Shown in pieces: positions 52,788 to 61,352 of a DNA stretch of 64,000 nucleotides. Positions within the stretch are counted from its first letter, which is position 1. Each line of letters begins with the position of its first letter. Under the pieces are notes generated by a model that was not told where the DNA came from, searched no databases, and was given only the letters and a program-made list of their open reading frames with translations. The stretch lies in contig CAWDZK010000006.1 in assembly GCA_963807005.1 (NCBI GenBank), forward strand, positions 620,001-684,000, written 5' to 3'. Both the position numbers and the translations under genes were made by a program. The DNA comes from CAWDZK01 sp963807005 (GTDB taxonomy: Bacteria; Actinomycetota; Actinomycetes; JACCUZ01).

Positions 52788-54484
52788 CCGCAACGCAGGA
52801 CACCCTCGGCTCCGACCGCCCGCGAGGGGTCGCGACCTGGGCGAAACGTGTCGTCCGCCGTCGTTGGCGCCGGTCGATCGCGCTGTGGCGGCGGTCGCTG
52901 CAGCTGCGCGTCGTCACCACCACCACGATCTTCTCGGTGATCGCGATCGCCGTCCTCGGGAACGTGCTCATCACCCGGGTGCGTGACGGCCTGCTCGACG
53001 CCAAGGTGCAGGCCGCACTCGACGAGGCCGGCAACGGCGCGCGGACCTCGCAGGAGGCCCTCGACTCCGCGGATCGCAGCGAGAGCGGTGTCTACGACAC
53101 GCTGGTGCCCGACCTCGTCCGTCAGCTGGCCCGTGGCGGTGGCCCCGCGGGGGCGCGCCAGGTCGTCCTGCTGCGCGGGCCCGACGTGTCGCTGCCGCAG
53201 GCGCCGCTCGGCCGCAGCTCGTTCGGCGTCGACCCCGACGCGGTCCCGCAGGTGCTGCGGGACCAGGTCGAGAAGACCTCGTCACAGCAGTGGACGTACA
53301 GCGAGATCCGGCGATCGTCCGGCCAGACCGTGCCGGTCGTGGTCGTGGGCGCGCCGGTCACGGTGCCCGGCTTCAGCACCTACGAGCTGTACTTCCTGTT
53401 CCCGCTGGACAAGGAGGCCGACACGCTGGGTCTGGTCCGCAACGCCCTGCTGCTGGCGGCGTTGAGCCTGGTGATCCTCGTCGGCGGCATCGCGTTCCTC
53501 GTGACCCGGCAGGTGGTCACGCCGGTCCGGATGGCAGCGCGGATCGCAGAACGACTCTCCGCCGGCCGCCTGGAGGAACGGATGCGGGTGCGGGGCGAGG
53601 ACGACCTCGCCCGGCTGGCCGCGTCGTTCAACCGGATGGCCTCCAGCCTCCAGCGGCAGATCCGACAGCTCGAGGACCTGTCGCGGGTGCAGCGCCGGTT
53701 CGTCTCGGACGTGTCGCACGAGCTGCGGACGCCCCTGACCACGGTGCGGATGGCGGCCGACGTGCTGCACGAGGCCCGCGGCCAGTTCGAGCCGGCGGTC
53801 GAGCGCAGCGCCGAGATCCTGCAGGCGCAGCTGGACCGCTTCGAGGCGCTGCTCGCCGACCTGCTGGAGATCAGCAGGTACGACGCCGGGGCGGCCGTGC
53901 TCGACGCGGAGCCGACCGACCTGCGAGTGGTGTCCCGCAGCGTGATCGAGGCGATGGAGACGCTGGCGGAGAGCCGCGGCAGCGTCCTGGTGCTGCAGAC
54001 CCCCGTCACTCCCTGCACGGCCGAGGTCGACGGCCGCCGGATCGAGCGCATCCTGCGCAACCTGGTCGCCAACGCGATCGAGCACGGTGAGGGAAGGCCG
54101 GTGCGCGTCGTCGTCGCCGCCGACGACCGCGCCGTAGCCGTCGCGGTGCGTGACCACGGCATCGGCCTGTCGCCGAACGACGTCGGCATGGTGTTCCACC
54201 GGTTCTGGCGTGCCGACCCGGCCCGGGCCCGCACCACGGGCGGCACCGGCCTGGGACTGTCCATCGCGCTGGAGGACGCGCACCTGCACCAGGGGTGGCT
54301 GCAGGCCTGGGGCGAGCCCGGCGACGGCTGCCAGTTCCGGCTGACCGTCCCGCGGGTGCTGGGGGCCGAGCTGGAGGGGTCCCCGATCCCGCTCGAGCCC
54401 AGCGACTCGCAGCGCCGGGTCCGCCCGGTCGTCGTCGGCGGGCCCTACCGGCGGATCCGCTCGCCAGGGGGCGTCGATGTCTAG
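52784..54484 (+). CDS. mtrB: Sensor histidine kinase MtrB, apparently with a CTG start
   Basis: The frame contains no ATG, GTG or TTG between an upstream stop (52625-52627) and a GTG at 52937, yet the conserved MtrB N-terminus (WRRSLQLRVV then the first membrane helix) is encoded upstream of that GTG. The CTG at 52784 overlaps the mtrA stop (CTGA) and has aaggcgg 7 nt upstream, giving 566 residues, close to the known length of MtrB. Domains in order: TM1 (~45-65), external sensor (~65-205), TM2 (LLLAALSLVILVGGIAFLV), HAMP (RQVVTPVRMAARIAERLSAG), HisKA with FVSDVSHELRTPLTTVRM, N-box LVANAIEHGEG, DHGIGLSPNDVG and GGTGLGLSIALEDAHLHQG. All kinase motifs intact. Confidence 0.9.
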   Translation: MTATQDTLGSDRPRGVATWAKRVVRRRWRRSIALWRRSLQLRVVTTTTIFSVIAIAVLGNVLITRVRDGLLDAKVQAALDEAGNGARTSQEALDSADRSESGVYDTLVPDLVRQLARGGGPAGARQVVLLRGPDVSLPQAPLGRSSFGVDPDAVPQVLRDQVEKTSSQQWTYSEIRRSSGQTVPVVVVGAPVTVPGFSTYELYFLFPLDKEADTLGLVRNALLLAALSLVILVGGIAFLVTRQVVTPVRMAARIAERLSAGRLEERMRVRGEDDLARLAASFNRMASSLQRQIRQLEDLSRVQRRFVSDVSHELRTPLTTVRMAADVLHEARGQFEPAVERSAEILQAQLDRFEALLADLLEISRYDAGAAVLDAEPTDLRVVSRSVIEAMETLAESRGSVLVLQTPVTPCTAEVDGRRIERILRNLVANAIEHGEGRPVRVVVAADDRAVAVAVRDHGIGLSPNDVGMVFHRFWRADPARARTTGGTGLGLSIALEDAHLHQGWLQAWGEPGDGCQFRLTVPRVLGAELEGSPIPLEPSDSQRRVRPVVVGGPYRRIRSPGGVDV

Positions 54485-56249
54485 GCCTGGGCACCGCTGC
54501 GCCACACCGGCCGTCGTCCTCGTCGTCCTCGTCGCGCTTGCCGGCTGCGCCGGGGTGCCGACGTCCGGCCCGGTGAAGGCCGGTGGCGACCTGCGGCTCC
54601 AACGGGCCGACGAGGGCGCCCCCGCCATCGGGCAGCCACCGCAGCCCGGCGCGGCCCCGGCCGACATCGTGCGCGGGTTCCTGCAGTCCAGCGCCGACTT
54701 CCAGAACGACCACGAGGTCGCCCGGCTCTACCTGACTCCTGCCGCGCGCCGGAGCTGGCGGCCGCAGGACGGCACCCTGATCTACGACAAGGTGGCTTCC
54801 TCGCTGGTCTCGGCGCCCGGTGACGCCGCAAGGGTCACCTTCGAGGCGGCCGCGGTGGGCGCGATCGCCGCCGACGGCGGGTACAGCCGGCCGGCGCCGA
54901 GCACCACGGTGAGCCGCCCGTTCCGGCTGGAGCGAGTCGACGGGCAGTGGCGGATCAGCGAGCTGGGCAACGGCCTGCTGCTGTCCAGCGTCGAGGTCGC
55001 CGACACCTACCGGCCGGTGTCGCTGTACTTCCTCGCGCCGTCCGGCGGCACCCTGGTGCCGGATCCGATCTTCCTCCCGGAGCTGCCAGGCCTGAGCACC
55101 AAGCTGGTCGCCCGGCTGCTGCGTGGTCCGACCTCGTCGCTGCGCTCGGCGGTCACGACCGCCTTTCCCGAGGGCACCGAGCTCGACGTGAGCTCGGTGC
55201 CGGTCATCGACGGCGTCGCCACGGTGCGGCTGGACCCGGTCGCGTTGAAGGCCGACGACACCGCTCGCCAGCAGATGTCCGCACAGCTGGTGTGGACCCT
55301 CAAGCAGCTGGCCACGGTCACCGCCGTGCGGATCACCGTCGGCGGCGAGACGCTGCAGGTGTCGGGTGCGGGAGCGCTGCAGTCGCGCGGCGACTGGGCC
55401 ACCTTCGACCCGGACCGGCTGCCCAGCGCCCCGTCGGTGTACCTCGCCCTGGACGGCCGGGTGGGGAGGTACCTCAACCGCAACGCGAAGTTCGGGCCGG
55501 TCCTCGGGGCCGGTGGTGCGGCCACGCCGCAGGTGCGCACGCCCGCCGTCTCCCTCGACAACCAGCGGCTGGCCTCGGTGAGCGTCGACGGGACACGCGT
55601 CCTCGTGGGGCGGATGACCGAGGGCGCCGTCCTCGAGGTCCGGATCACAGGGACCGACTTCTCCGCGCCCTCCTGGGACCGCGACAACGGCCTGTGGGTC
55701 GTCGACCGGTCGAGCGGCGCGCTGCTCTACCTCCCGGACGGCGCGAACAAGGTCCAGACGGTGGACGTGCCCACGGTCAGCGGGCAGCGGGTCGAGTCGG
55801 TGCGGATGTCCCGCGACGGCGCCCGCGCCGCCCTGGTGGTGGGCTCCGGCCGATCCGGCCGGCTGGTGATCGGTGCGGTGCACCGGGTGGAGACCGCGAA
55901 CCCCGACGTGGCGGGCGGGGAGCTGCTGTCGCTGGAGGCCGTGTCCGAGCCGCTGCCGGGCCTGCGCGGGGTGCGCGCCGTCGCCTGGGCGGACGCCACC
56001 CATGTCGAGGTCCTCGGCAGCCTGGACGAGGCGACGTTGCGCCCCTACCAGGTCAGCGTGGACGGGGCCACGGTCTCCGACATCGAGCCGCTCGCCGGAG
56101 ACGCCCCGGCGGTCTCCATCGCTGCGGCGCCGCCCGAGAGCGAGGTCCCGGTGGTCGTGGGCAGTGCCGACGGCGAGATCTGGACCTTCACCTCGAGCAG
56201 GGGCTGGGAGCAGCTCGGTCCGGGCACCGCCCCGGCGTACCCCGGCTGA
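54477..56249 (+). CDS. lpqB: Lipoprotein LpqB (MtrB accessory, GerMN domain)
   Basis: 590 residues; the ATG at 54477 lies 8 bp inside mtrB. Signal peptide with lipobox LVALAGC (lipidated C24). GerMN domain at about 180-295 (PVSLYFLAPSGGTLVPDPIF, LLRGPTSSLRSAVTTAFPEGTEL, WTLKQLATVTAVRITVGGE). The rest is a beta-propeller-like LpqB domain (LASVSVDGTRVLVGRMTEG, LWVVDRSSGALLYLPDGANKV, RVESVRMSRDGARAALVVG). LpqB binds the external part of MtrB and tunes MtrA phosphorylation. Complete and in the standard order. Confidence 0.95.
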   Translation: MSRPGHRCATPAVVLVVLVALAGCAGVPTSGPVKAGGDLRLQRADEGAPAIGQPPQPGAAPADIVRGFLQSSADFQNDHEVARLYLTPAARRSWRPQDGTLIYDKVASSLVSAPGDAARVTFEAAAVGAIAADGGYSRPAPSTTVSRPFRLERVDGQWRISELGNGLLLSSVEVADTYRPVSLYFLAPSGGTLVPDPIFLPELPGLSTKLVARLLRGPTSSLRSAVTTAFPEGTELDVSSVPVIDGVATVRLDPVALKADDTARQQMSAQLVWTLKQLATVTAVRITVGGETLQVSGAGALQSRGDWATFDPDRLPSAPSVYLALDGRVGRYLNRNAKFGPVLGAGGAATPQVRTPAVSLDNQRLASVSVDGTRVLVGRMTEGAVLEVRITGTDFSAPSWDRDNGLWVVDRSSGALLYLPDGANKVQTVDVPTVSGQRVESVRMSRDGARAALVVGSGRSGRLVIGAVHRVETANPDVAGGELLSLEAVSEPLPGLRGVRAVAWADATHVEVLGSLDEATLRPYQVSVDGATVSDIEPLAGDAPAVSIAAAPPESEVPVVVGSADGEIWTFTSSRGWEQLGPGTAPAYPG

Positions 56250-56332
56250 CCTGCCACCGTCCACACCGGCCGTTCCTCCACCGACCTCGTGCGCGGCGGC
56301 CCGGGGCAGTGCCGGGGGACGAGGCTGGTCGG

Positions 56333-57079
56333 GTGCTGCTCGTCCTGAGGTCGCTGCTCGACCTCGTGCTGCCGGCGACCTGCGCGGGATGCGGCGCCGA
56401 CGAGACGGCCTGGTGCGCGGGCTGCGACGCCACCCTGCGTGGACCGGCCCGGCGCGCGGCTCCCGACCCCCGGCCGGCCGGGCTGCCCGAGACGTGGGCG
56501 GTCGCCCGCTACGACGGCCCGGTCCGGGCGGCCGTCGTCGCGCACAAGGAGCACGGGGTGCGGGCCCTGACCGGGCCGCTGGGTGCGGCGCTGGGACGGG
56601 CGGTCCTGGCGGTCCGGGCGGCCCTTGACCTGCCCGGCCGGCCCGGCAGCCGGGCCACGATGGTGCTGGTGCCGGCACCGTCGCGGCCGAGGGCGGTGCG
56701 CGAGCGGGGTCGCGACCCGACGCTTCAGCTCACCTCCGCGGCAGCGCGGGCGCTGCGGGCTCACGGACTCGACCTCGAGGTCGTGCCGGCACTGCGGATG
56801 CGCAGCAGCGCGCGGGACCAGGCCGGGTTGGGTGCGGCCGCTCGCGCGGCGAACCTGCGCGGCGCCGTCCAGCTCGGCCGCGGCGCACCGGCCCGCCTCG
56901 ACGGCCGGCCGGCCCTGCTCGTGGACGACGTCGTGACGACTGGCGCCACCCTGGCCGAGTCGGCGGCGGTGCTGCGCGCGAGCGGGACCCCGGTCGTCGG
57001 CGCCGCTGTGGTCGCCGCCACGGCCCGACGGGGGACCGCCGGACCGGGCGGGCTGTCATCGCGGCAGAACAGGGGCTAG
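56333..57079 (+). CDS. comF: ComF family phosphoribosyltransferase-like protein
   Basis: 248 residues from a GTG at 56333 (gagg about 9 nt upstream). N-terminal zinc ribbon: LPATCAGCGADETAWCAGCDATL, two CxxC pairs. PRTase fold: AVARYDGPVRAAVVAHKEHG, MVLVPAPSRPRAVRERGRDPT and the PRPP-binding loop ALLVDDVVTTGATLAES (VDDVxTTGAT). In naturally transformable bacteria ComF supports uptake of single-stranded DNA; in actinobacteria, where it always lies after lpqB, its role is unclear. 83 bp separate it from lpqB. Confidence 0.92.
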   Translation: MLLVLRSLLDLVLPATCAGCGADETAWCAGCDATLRGPARRAAPDPRPAGLPETWAVARYDGPVRAAVVAHKEHGVRALTGPLGAALGRAVLAVRAALDLPGRPGSRATMVLVPAPSRPRAVRERGRDPTLQLTSAAARALRAHGLDLEVVPALRMRSSARDQAGLGAAARAANLRGAVQLGRGAPARLDGRPALLVDDVVTTGATLAESAAVLRASGTPVVGAAVVAATARRGTAGPGGLSSRQNRG

Positions 57080-57082
57080 CGT

Positions 57083-57417
57083 TCCGATATGGCACCCGCC
57101 CGGGTCCGTGGTTGCGCCGGACCGGTTTCCCCTCCGGGGGCAGCAGTCCGGCAAGCCGATGCCAGTCGCAGGCGAAACGGTCCACGTAAGGCGACTTCTC
57201 GTCGTCCGATCACGGTGCGGCTTAGAGGTAAGTCCTGCCCCGTCGGGAGCCCAGATGGTTCCCGAGCCGGGAGAAGGGGAGTAGTGGCGGACACCGCTGC
57301 GAGACCCTCGGCAGGCGGATGTGGGGTCGAAGACCAGGTCGGCCGGGTGGGTGCCGCCAGCACGATCGTCCTGAGCGCACCGCCGCTCGCTCCCTCGGCA
57401 CCAAGGAGGACCACTTC
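57083..57417 (+). ncRNA. Structured leader RNA before hpf (candidate raiA-type motif)
   Basis: 337 nt without a gene between comF and hpf. TAGCGT at 57077-57082 may be a -10 box. Local structure seen by eye: ggtccg/cggacc hairpin (about 57104-57123), a long-range stem GGACC(g)GTTTC 57119-57129 with GAAACGGTCC 57174-57183 (10 pairs, one bulge), and TCGGGAG/TTCCCGA at 57243-57265. The conserved raiA RNA motif is described upstream of this gene family in actinobacteria and firmicutes; I cannot recall its consensus well enough to confirm identity. Confidence 0.45.
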
Positions 57418-58020
57418 GTGGACATCGTCGTCAAGGGTCGGAACACCGAGGTCGCAGATCGTTTTCGCAGCCACGTAGCAGAGAAGCTCGCGAAGATCGA
57501 GAAGCTTGACCCCAAGGTGATCAGCGTCGACGTCGAGTGCTCCCAGGAGAAGAATCCGCGACTGGCCGACCAGCGTGAGCGCATCGAGATCACCATCCGC
57601 TCCCGTGGGCCGGTGATGCGGGCCGAGGCCAACGCGCCCGACTCCTACGCCGCGCTGGACCTGGCGATGACCAAGCTGGAGGCGCGGCTGCGCAAGGCCC
57701 ACGACCGCCGCAAGGTGCACCACGGGGCGAAGACCCCGGTCTCGGTCGCCGCGGCCACGGCGGCTCTCGACAACGGCTCCCGGGCGAGTGCCGAGTCCGA
57801 CGCGGGCGACGCCGACAGCCGCGGTTTCGCGGGTGACGGGCCGATGTTCGTCCGCGAGAAGGTCCATCAGGCGACTCCGATCCTTCTCGACCAGGCGCTG
57901 TACGAGATGGAGCTGGTCGGCCACGACTTCTACCTCTTCGTCGACGCGGAGACCGCTCAGCCCAGCGTCGTCTACCGCCGTCGCGCCTACGACTACGGCG
58001 TGATCCGACTGGCGGTCTGA
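57418..58020 (+). CDS. hpf: Ribosome hibernation promoting factor (long HPF/RaiA)
   Basis: 200 residues from a GTG at 57418 behind the best ribosome site of the region (aaggagga, 7-8 nt). N-terminal HPF domain: VDIVVKGRNTEVADRFRSHVAEKLAKIEKLDPKVISVDVE in outline, with YAALDLAMTKLEARLRKAHDRRKVHH helices lined with basic residues. After a linker, the C-terminal dimerisation domain (FVREKVHQATPILLDQALYEMELVGHDFYLFVDAETAQPSVVYRRRAYDYGVIRL). Long HPF joins two 70S ribosomes into inactive 100S dimers in stationary phase. The long leader points to regulation at the RNA level. Confidence 0.93.
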   Translation: MDIVVKGRNTEVADRFRSHVAEKLAKIEKLDPKVISVDVECSQEKNPRLADQRERIEITIRSRGPVMRAEANAPDSYAALDLAMTKLEARLRKAHDRRKVHHGAKTPVSVAAATAALDNGSRASAESDAGDADSRGFAGDGPMFVREKVHQATPILLDQALYEMELVGHDFYLFVDAETAQPSVVYRRRAYDYGVIRLAV

Positions 58021-58157
58021 ACTGCTTCGGCGACCGGCCGCTCCACCGCGATCGGCGCCGTTCCCGGGTCGCCCGCCCCGTTGACGTGCGAGGATGCGGC
58101 CCGGGGGCGTGGGCGACGACGTCGTCGCGGCCCGCACCCGAGTCGGAAGGGGAGCCG

Positions 58158-58865
58158 GTGACCGAGCGAGCCGTGGGCGCCGCGCCGTCCGCGCGGTCGG
58201 CCTCCGAACCGGTCCGCGTGCTGGTCGTCGACGACCACGCGCTGTTCCGCCGCGGCCTGGAGATGGTTCTCGGCCAGGAGGCCGACATCGAGGTCGTGGG
58301 CGAGGCCGGGGACGGCACCGAGGCGGTCGAGCTCGCCTCGAGGCTGCTGCCGGACATCGTGCTCATGGATGTCCGGATGCCGCGGCGCAGCGGCATCGAG
58401 GCCTGCACGGCGATCAAGGACGTCGTGCCCAGCGCCAAGATCGTCATGCTCACCATCTCCGACGACGAGGCCGACCTCTACGACGCCATCAAGGCCGGCG
58501 CGAGCGGGTACCTGCTCAAGGAGATCTCGATCGACGAGGTGGCCGCGGCGATCCGCTCGGTCGCCGGCGGCCAGTCACTGATCAGCCCGTCGATGGCGTC
58601 GAAGCTGCTCACCGAGTTCGCCACGATGATCAAGAAGGGTGACGACCGGCAGCAGGTGCCGGCACCGCGGCTCACCGACCGCGAGCTCGAGGTCCTGAAG
58701 CTGGTCGCCAAGGGGCTGAACAACCGCGACATCGCCAAAGAGCTGTTCATCAGCGAGAACACGGTGAAGAACCACATCCGCAACATCCTCGAGAAGCTCC
58801 AGCTGCACTCGCGCATGGAGGCCGTGGTCTACGCCGTGCGCGAGAAGCTGCTCGAGATCACCTGA
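58158..58865 (+). CDS. NarL/FixJ-family response regulator (LuxR-type HTH)
   Basis: 235 residues from a GTG at 58158 (aaggggag, 4-5 nt upstream). Receiver domain: VRVLVVDDHALFRRGLEMVLG, phosphorylation site in IVLMDVRMPRRSGIEA and LTISDDEADLYDAIKAGASGYLLKEI (switch Thr/Ser and Lys). C-terminal HTH_LuxR: LTDRELEVLKLVAKGLNNRDIAKELFISENTVKNHIRNILEKLQLHSRMEAV. No sensor kinase gene is adjacent, so its partner is unknown. This regulator regularly follows hpf in actinobacteria and may belong to the same stress/stationary response. Confidence 0.92.
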   Translation: MTERAVGAAPSARSASEPVRVLVVDDHALFRRGLEMVLGQEADIEVVGEAGDGTEAVELASRLLPDIVLMDVRMPRRSGIEACTAIKDVVPSAKIVMLTISDDEADLYDAIKAGASGYLLKEISIDEVAAAIRSVAGGQSLISPSMASKLLTEFATMIKKGDDRQQVPAPRLTDRELEVLKLVAKGLNNRDIAKELFISENTVKNHIRNILEKLQLHSRMEAVVYAVREKLLEIT

Positions 58866-58895
58866 CCGCGGGGCGCTGCGGCGCCGGGCGGTGGG

Positions 58896-59492
58896 TCAGG
58901 GCCGGCCGTACTCCAGGTACATGACGTCCCGGTACGGGCCCCAGCTCAGGTCGAGCGTCCAGCAGCCCGGCTCGGGCAGGTCGACGGTCGAGGGACCCGG
59001 GCCGGGGAGCTCGCGGGTCACCGTCGTCCCGGTGCGGGGCAGCGTCGCGACGATGCGCAGGTCCGTCCAGGACGAGTCCGGCCGCTCCACCCACAGGATC
59101 TTGTTGTTCCGGTCCGGTGCCGAAGGTGAGGTCAGCGGTCCGAACAGGATGGCGACCATCCGGCCGTCCTCGCTGCGCACGTGGGTGGCGCGCGGCCGGG
59201 GGTCGGAGAACCCGTCCCGGGCCCAGGTGGGCAGCACCCCGGTGGACAGCGCCTCGTCGCACGCGCCGGCCGCCGGCACCGTCCCGGTCCGGTCGCCGCT
59301 GCCCATGGCGATCACCGCGCCGGTCGTCACGGCTGCTGCCAGCGCGACAGCGGCACCCGCGCCCGCCCACCGGCGCCGCCGCCTGATCTGCCGGCCCCGG
59401 CGCAGCCCCTCGCCGGCGAGCGCGCCCACGGGCGGCGTCAGGGTGCCGGCACCCGCCCGCATCGCCGCGGCCAGGTCGTCCTCGAAGCTCAT
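58896..59492 (-). CDS. Membrane-anchored putative sigma-factor partner
   Basis: 198 residues from the ATG at 59492 (ggagg 4 nt upstream). An ATG at 59525, which overlaps the sigma-factor stop by 4 bp, is the alternative. N-terminal cytoplasmic helix (MSFEDDLAAAMRAGAGTL) and basic stretch GRQIRRRRRWAG, one membrane span (GAAVALAAAVTTGAVIAMG) and an external beta domain (WARDGFSDPRPRATHVRSEDG to LDLSWGPYRDVMYLEYG) with a Cys pair (C in AGACDEA and in EPGCWTL). Layout of a membrane anti-sigma or sensor for the adjacent SigE-family sigma factor, but no zinc-binding anti-sigma motif (HxxxCxxC) is present. Confidence 0.7.
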   Translation of the reverse strand: MSFEDDLAAAMRAGAGTLTPPVGALAGEGLRRGRQIRRRRRWAGAGAAVALAAAVTTGAVIAMGSGDRTGTVPAAGACDEALSTGVLPTWARDGFSDPRPRATHVRSEDGRMVAILFGPLTSPSAPDRNNKILWVERPDSSWTDLRIVATLPRTGTTVTRELPGPGPSTVDLPEPGCWTLDLSWGPYRDVMYLEYGRP

Positions 59493-59521
59493 GTCTCCTC
59501 CGTCGGTGCTCATCGGCCGGG

Positions 59522-60025
59522 TCATCGGGCCAGCAGGTCGGCCAGGTCGTCGCCCAGGGACTCGCGCAGCCGGGCCAGCGCGCGGCTGCAGCGGGTGCGC
59601 ACCGCCGCGGGGCTGAGTCCGACCAGCACGCCGGTGGCCGGGGCATCGAGGTCGTCCCAGTAGCGCAGCACCACGACGGCGCGGTCCAACCGGTCCAACC
59701 GGCCGAGCGCGCTCCCGAGGGCGACCCGGAGCGGGATGTCGGCGTCGTCCACGGGGCCCTCGGCGAGGCCGGTGCGGTCGGACGGTCGTTCGGTGCTGCT
59801 CCGCCGCCGGCGGTGGCTGAGGTAGGCGTGCACGAGCACCGTGTGGGCGTACGCCGCCGGCTCCTCGGCCGCGGCCACTCTGGACCACCGCGCGTAGATC
59901 CGGCCCAGCGCCTCCTGCACCAGGTCCTCGGCGAGGTGCCAGTCACCGGTCAGCAGCCAGGCAGTGCGGAACAGCGCCGCGCTGCGTGCGGTGGCGAACG
60001 CGACGAACTCCTGGTCGCTGGTCAC
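59522..60025 (-). CDS. SigE-family RNA polymerase sigma factor (ECF)
   Basis: 167 residues, GTG start with gggaggag upstream. Region 2: FVAFATARSAALFRTAWLLTGDWHLAEDLVQEALGRIYARWSRV in outline (the LTGDxxxAEDLVQ box is diagnostic of the SigE/TIGR02983 group). Region 4: ALGRLDRLDRAVVVLRYWDDLDAPATGVLVGLSPAAVRTRCSRALARLRESL, with a helix-turn-helix where the usual S..E.A.. reads APATGVLVG. Complete sigma factor. Upstream sequence on its strand has two gtcacac words (around 60056 and 60076) that might be an autoregulated element. Confidence 0.9.
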   Translation of the reverse strand: MTSDQEFVAFATARSAALFRTAWLLTGDWHLAEDLVQEALGRIYARWSRVAAAEEPAAYAHTVLVHAYLSHRRRRSSTERPSDRTGLAEGPVDDADIPLRVALGSALGRLDRLDRAVVVLRYWDDLDAPATGVLVGLSPAAVRTRCSRALARLRESLGDDLADLLAR

Positions 60026-60134
60026 CGTGCTCCTCCCGCTGCCGTCCCACCTGTGTGACGCGGTGCGACCCCTCGGGTGTGACGCCGCCGTCGTTGCGCG
60101 CCGCTGTCAGCAGAGCGTGGCAGCATCGGCGACC

Positions 60135-61352
60135 GTGAGCAGGACGGTGGAGCGGTTGTCGCTGGCCCAGGCCCGGCGCGTCGCCGTCGCGGCACAGGGC
60201 CTGGCCGCCCCACGCCCCGCCGTGCCGACCATGCGGCACGTGACCGCGACGGTCGAGCGCATCGGCCTGCTGCAGATCGACAGCGTCAACGTCCTGACCC
60301 GGGCGCACTACCTGCCGCTGTTCTCCCGGCTCGGCCCGTACGACCGGGCCCTGCTCGACCGGGCGAGCAGCCGGGCGCCGCGCCGGCTGGTGGAGTACTG
60401 GGCGCACGAGGCCAGCCTCGTCCCGCCGTCGACCCAGCGACTGCTGCGCTGGCGGATGCGCCGTAGCGAGGAGGCCTGGGGCGGCATGCGCTCGATCGCG
60501 GCCCAACGGCCGGACCTGGTGCAGGCCGTCCGGGACGAGCTGAAGGCCCGCTCGGTGCCGATGACGGCGGGGCAGGTGGAGGCCGCGCTGGAGCACGACG
60601 TGCCACGGTCGAAGGTCGACTGGGGCTGGAACTGGTCCGAGGTCAAGCGCGCGCTGGAGTTCCTGTTCTACGGCGGGGAGATCAGCTCGGCCGGGCGCAC
60701 CACGTCGTTCGAGCGCCGGTACGCCGTGCCCGAGCGGGTGCTGCCCCGCGAGGTCGTCGAGGCCCCGGACCGCACCGACGAGGAGTCGTTCCTCGAGCTG
60801 ACCCGGATCGCCGCCCGGGCGCACGGCGTGGCGTCCGAGCCGTGCCTGCGCGACTACTTCCGGCTGCGGCACAGCGACTCCCGTGCGGCCGTGGCGACCC
60901 TCGTGGCGACCGGCGAGCTGCTGCCGGTGCAGGTCGAGGGCTGGCACCGCGCGGGCTACCTGCACCGCGACGCCCGGCTGCCGCGCCGGGTCGATGCCCG
61001 GGCGCTGCTGGTGCCGTTCGACCCGTTGGTCTGGTTCCGCTGGAGGGCCGAGGCCCTGTTCGAGTTCCGCTACCGGATCGAGATCTACACCCCTGTCGAG
61101 AAGCGGGTCTTCGGCTACTACGTGCTGCCGTTCCTGCTCGGCGACCGGCTGGTGGCCCGGGTCGACCTCAAGGCCGACCGGCGGTCCGGCACCCTGCTCG
61201 TGCGGTCGGCGCACGCCGAGCAGCACGCACCGCCGGAGACCGCCCACGAGCTGGCCGCCGAGCTGCGCGAGATGGCGCGCTGGCTCGACCTCGACGAGGT
61301 CCGGATCGAGGACCGGGGCGACCTGGCCGGCGCGCTACGGGCAGCGACCTGA
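60135..61352 (+). CDS. YcaQ-type DNA crosslink-repair glycosylase (HTH_42)
   Basis: 405 residues from a GTG at 60135; no ribosome site is seen, so a leaderless start is possible. Opening RLSLAQARRVAVAAQGL and RHVTATVERIGLLQIDSVNVLTRAHYLPLFSRLGPYD carries the Q-x-D (QID) active-site motif of YcaQ, and the later blocks YWAHEASLVP and FDPLVWFRWRAEALFEFRYRIEIYTP with GYYVLPFLLGDRLVARVDLK are family hallmarks. YcaQ enzymes unhook interstrand crosslinks and excise alkylpurines. Second HTH_42 protein in the window; unlike the one at 17.3-18.4 kb it retains the catalytic motif. Its 3' end overlaps the convergent methyltransferase gene by 18 bp. Confidence 0.88.
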   Translation: MSRTVERLSLAQARRVAVAAQGLAAPRPAVPTMRHVTATVERIGLLQIDSVNVLTRAHYLPLFSRLGPYDRALLDRASSRAPRRLVEYWAHEASLVPPSTQRLLRWRMRRSEEAWGGMRSIAAQRPDLVQAVRDELKARSVPMTAGQVEAALEHDVPRSKVDWGWNWSEVKRALEFLFYGGEISSAGRTTSFERRYAVPERVLPREVVEAPDRTDEESFLELTRIAARAHGVASEPCLRDYFRLRHSDSRAAVATLVATGELLPVQVEGWHRAGYLHRDARLPRRVDARALLVPFDPLVWFRWRAEALFEFRYRIEIYTPVEKRVFGYYVLPFLLGDRLVARVDLKADRRSGTLLVRSAHAEQHAPPETAHELAAELREMARWLDLDEVRIEDRGDLAGALRAAT

